A stretch of DNA of 64,000 nucleotides, taken from positions 62,001 to 126,000 of the forward strand of contig NZ_PNYB01000001.1 in assembly GCF_002879855.1 (NCBI RefSeq), in the 5' to 3' direction. A program made the translations under genes and the position numbers. The DNA is from Trinickia soli. Lineage in GTDB: Bacteria > Pseudomonadota > Gammaproteobacteria > Burkholderiales > Burkholderiaceae. Below are positions 61,570 to 64,000 of this stretch, piece by piece (the stretch's first letter is position 1; every line of letters starts with the position of its first letter). The notes under the pieces were generated by a model that saw only the letters and a program-made list of their open reading frames with translations, searched no databases and had not been told where the DNA came from.

Positions 61570-63032
61570 AACGCGATCGCACTCGTCGATTCGGCGTCGT
61601 CGGCGGGCTCGGGCCGCTTGCAGGCGCCGATGTGTTGTTCAAGCTGATGAAAGCGGCGTCCACGCCCGCGCAGGCCGATCCGTTCGATGTCATCTTCGAA
61701 CAGCATGCTTGGCGCGGCGTCGGTCCGATCGACGTCGCGACCATCGAGCGCAAGCTGTATATCTTCGATCTGATTCGGGATTTCGAACAACGCGGCGTGA
61801 CGACCGTCGTGCTCCCGTGCTTTCTCAGTCATACGTTCATCGACGAACTGAAGGCGAATTCGCGGGTGGAGATCGTGGATCTCGTAGAAGGCGTGCGTCG
61901 GAGCGTCGCGAAGCAGTTTCCGGCCGCGAGGAGAATCGGGCTGTTGGCTTGCGCGTATACGCGCGAGCAAGGTCTGTTCGAACGGTATTTTGCCGCACCA
62001 CAGTTCGAGGCCGTTCACGCTCGCGCAATCGACGGCATCGATTGCGTGTCAGAGGCGGTCTACGGCGCTGACGGCATCCGAAACGGAAGCCTTGCGGGAC
62101 GCCCGGTCGAATTGCTGCGTCGGGCCTGCAACGATTTGATCGAGCAGGGCGTCGACGTGATCGTGTCGGGCGCGACCGAGATTGCACTCGTTATCGAGCA
62201 ACTGAGCGCGCTGGGCGTACCGGTCATCGATTCCAATCTGGCCTGTGCGCACTACGCTGCCGAAGCGGCGGGCGCAGCAGGGCGCGCTGCGATCAAGGTC
62301 GGCGTCGTCGGCGGCGTGGGACCCGCTGCGACAGTCGATTTTCTGCAAAAGGTCGTCCGCAACACGCCCGCGGCACGCGATCAGGATCACATCAAGTTGC
62401 TGGTCGAGCAGAATCCGCAAATCCCCGACCGTACCGAGCATCTGATCGCCAACGGGGCCGACCCCACGATTTCGCTCTATGCGACCTGCAAGAAGCTCGA
62501 ACAGGGCGATGCCGATTTGATCGCCATTCCGTGTAATACGGCGCACGCGTTCGTCGAGCGCATTCAGCCACGTCTCGGCATACCGATTGTCAATATGTTG
62601 ACGGTGACGGCCCGTCACCTGAGAGATGCCTATCCGGGGCTCCACGAAATCGGGCTGTTGGCCACGTCGGGCACGATCGAAAGCGGCGTCTATCGGGACG
62701 CACTCGCTGCACATGGCTTGCGTGAAGTCGTGCCGCCCGCGCATTTGCAAGCGCGCGTGATGGAAGCGATCTACGGCGAATGTGGCGTGAAGGCGGGGTA
62801 CACCGCCGGCCGGTGTCGGGAAGACATCGATGCGGCGATAGAAGGGCTGATCGAGGCCGGTGTCGAGGTGATCGTGCTCGGATGCACGGAATTGCCGCTG
62901 CTGCTTCCGGGAGGCATCTATACGAGCCGTACCGGCGTGAGCGTTGCACTGATCGACCCAACCGAAGTGCTGGCGCGGGAGTGCGTCGGGTATGCGATAT
63001 CCGGCGATCTTGCGACCTCCCTCATTGGATGA
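61566..63032 (+). CDS. Fused tandem Asp/Glu racemase-family protein
   Basis: 488 residues made of two racemase domains. Domain 1 (1-230): FGVVGGLGPLAGADVLFKLM, Cys85 in VVLPCFLSHTF, but SGATEIAL has Ala203 where the second catalytic Cys belongs. Domain 2 (243-488): VGVVGGVGPAATVDFLQKVV, with Cys323 in IAIPCNTAHAF and Cys440 in LGCTELPLLLP, a complete pair. Only domain 2 should racemise; domain 1 may be structural or hold another activity. It is coupled to the symporter, suggesting D-/L-aspartate or glutamate use. Confidence 0.9.
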   Translation: MKRDRTRRFGVVGGLGPLAGADVLFKLMKAASTPAQADPFDVIFEQHAWRGVGPIDVATIERKLYIFDLIRDFEQRGVTTVVLPCFLSHTFIDELKANSRVEIVDLVEGVRRSVAKQFPAARRIGLLACAYTREQGLFERYFAAPQFEAVHARAIDGIDCVSEAVYGADGIRNGSLAGRPVELLRRACNDLIEQGVDVIVSGATEIALVIEQLSALGVPVIDSNLACAHYAAEAAGAAGRAAIKVGVVGGVGPAATVDFLQKVVRNTPAARDQDHIKLLVEQNPQIPDRTEHLIANGADPTISLYATCKKLEQGDADLIAIPCNTAHAFVERIQPRLGIPIVNMLTVTARHLRDAYPGLHEIGLLATSGTIESGVYRDALAAHGLREVVPPAHLQARVMEAIYGECGVKAGYTAGRCREDIDAAIEGLIEAGVEVIVLGCTELPLLLPGGIYTSRTGVSVALIDPTEVLARECVGYAISGDLATSLIG

Positions 63033-63247
63033 ATACGGACTCGCAGCGGACCTTCTATCCATTGAAAGGGGAGCGCAAACGCCGGGTGATGCCCGGCCGA
63101 AGCCGCGCAATCCGCGTGCCGCGAGTCCGCCGCAATAAAGCGAATCCTACTGTTCGCAAAGCGTGGCTTGATCCGAATGGAATCGTCACGTAACTCAGTT
63201 AGAATCGCTCCAAATTCTGGATAACAACAGACCTGGGAGCGCGCTTC

Positions 63248-64000
63248 ATGCGACGCGGCATATTCAAACAACAATGCAAATGGATTGCCGCATCGGTTGC
63301 GGCGTTGGGTATCCTGTCGGCTACGACCTGGCAAGCGGATGCCGCGCGCATTACACGCGTCTCGCCGCAAGGCACGGTCGCAAAGGTGCGCCAGGTCGTC
63401 GTCAGGTTCGATGAGTCGATGGTCGCTTTCGGCGCCGCCGATTTGCCGGCGCCGGCTTCAATCAAATGCAATGACCCAAAAGCAAGCGCCGGCCAATCGC
63501 GTTGGATCGACGATAAAACCTGGGCCTGGGATTTCACCGACGATCTGCCGCCCGGCGTCGCATGTAGCGTCGATTTGAACGACGGTTTGAAATCGTCCGC
63601 AGGGACCGCCCTCACGGGGCCGAAACATTACGCATTTTCTACCGGTGGGCCGTTCGTCCAAAGCATTCGGCCATCCGGGGGGCAAATCGAAGAAGACCAG
63701 GCGTTTGTGGTCCGCCTCAATGGCCAGGCTACCGATGCCTCGGTGCGCGAACATATATGGTGCGAATCGAGCGCGTTGGGTAACCGCATTCCCGTCAAAA
63801 ACGTCGACGCTGCAACCCGCACCGCACTGCTCAAGCGCTTCGATATGCAGAAGCAAGCGGCACGCGTGTTGACGTTGCAATGTCAGCAGGCGTTGCCGTC
63901 CGGCACCAAGGCGCAACTCGTCTATGGCAAAGGCGTCGCGAGCCCGAGCGGTATCGCCAATGACGTCGAGCGCCGTTTCAACTTCACCGTGCGCGATCCG
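63248..64000 (+). CDS. Alpha-2-macroglobulin-family protein, N-terminal part (continues beyond window)
   Basis: 251 residues visible, open to the window end. Signal peptide WIAASVAALGILSATTWQA, then a domain with ITRVSPQGTVAKVRQVVVRF followed by DESMVAFG, and FVQSIRPSGGQIEEDQAFVV. This is the N-terminal region of large bacterial alpha-2-macroglobulins (YfhM-type), periplasmic protease traps that work with penicillin-binding protein 1C. No lipobox is seen, so it may be soluble in the periplasm. GGGAG precedes the ATG. The thioester motif would lie outside the window. Between 63033 and 63247 nothing else is coded. Confidence 0.8.
   Translation, partial: MRRGIFKQQCKWIAASVAALGILSATTWQADAARITRVSPQGTVAKVRQVVVRFDESMVAFGAADLPAPASIKCNDPKASAGQSRWIDDKTWAWDFTDDLPPGVACSVDLNDGLKSSAGTALTGPKHYAFSTGGPFVQSIRPSGGQIEEDQAFVVRLNGQATDASVREHIWCESSALGNRIPVKNVDAATRTALLKRFDMQKQAARVLTLQCQQALPSGTKAQLVYGKGVASPSGIANDVERRFNFTVRDP

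Overview
The window looks like chromosomal DNA of a Burkholderiaceae species (Paraburkholderia/Trinickia/Burkholderia-like). Support comes from the high GC content, the betC/choline-binding/porin locus, the prpB-prpC-acnD-prpF methylcitrate operon with a sigma-54 PrpR, an OmpC-type 3' porin, a DUF746 protein and a type VI secretion (T6SS) vgrG-lipase cluster. No rRNA, tRNA or CRISPR array was recognised.

Layout. (1) 0-5.2 kb: end of an ATPase-like gene, then a choline-O-sulfate locus (LysR regulator, betC, choline-binding protein, porin). (2) 5.2-7.4 kb: scrapyard of an orphan AbrB antitoxin, a broken PIN toxin, IS3 debris and a folded-back vgrG scrap. (3) 7.5-14 kb: DUF1330 and DUF2167 proteins; a membrane histidine kinase and an atypical response regulator resembling the Lqs/Cqs/Jqs alpha-hydroxyketone signalling pair, with a hotdog thioesterase gene between them; a decayed M48 peptidase; two coupled membrane proteins. 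(4) 14.2-22.2 kb: accessory array of short one-strand genes (IS5-family fragment, recombinase-like gene, FitAB toxin-antitoxin pair, DUF746, DUF2513, DUF2726, two H-NS-type proteins, an HNH-like secreted protein, mini-genes). Almost every gap carries a GGAAAAC box directly after the upstream stop codon. (5) 22.3-30.3 kb, minus strand: T6SS effector operon vgrG - lipase (Tle4-like) - immunity (Tli4) - PAAR - small lipoprotein, followed by a second immunity-PAAR-lipoprotein module whose effector is reduced to its last ~30 codons. (6) 30.6-34.8 kb: IS3, IS110 and IS21 remnants, a second copy of the porin 3' end and an MCP chemoreceptor. (7) 34.9-38.2 kb: a 1126-residue protein with an eCIS-core (DUF4157) domain and a candidate OTU-like cysteine-protease region, the most unusual single gene here. 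(8) 38.4-64 kb: mostly ordinary chromosome: DUF72, a YdiJ-type FAD/FeS dehydrogenase with its LysR, the prp operon, a beta-helix lipoprotein, GST, a P450 plus ABM monooxygenase pair, a LysR, a dicarboxylate/amino-acid symporter coupled to a fused Asp/Glu racemase, and the start of an alpha-2-macroglobulin-type protein.

How parts work together: BetC frees choline from choline sulfate for capture by the periplasmic binding protein. PrpR with sigma-54 drives propionate breakdown through the 2-methylcitrate cycle from a promoter with a very short leader. VgrG and PAAR form the T6SS spike that delivers the lipase, and the periplasmic Tli4 proteins protect the producer. Direct copies of the porin 3' end at 5.1 and 31.1 kb bracket the 26-kb accessory segment and suggest it was acquired or rearranged as a block.
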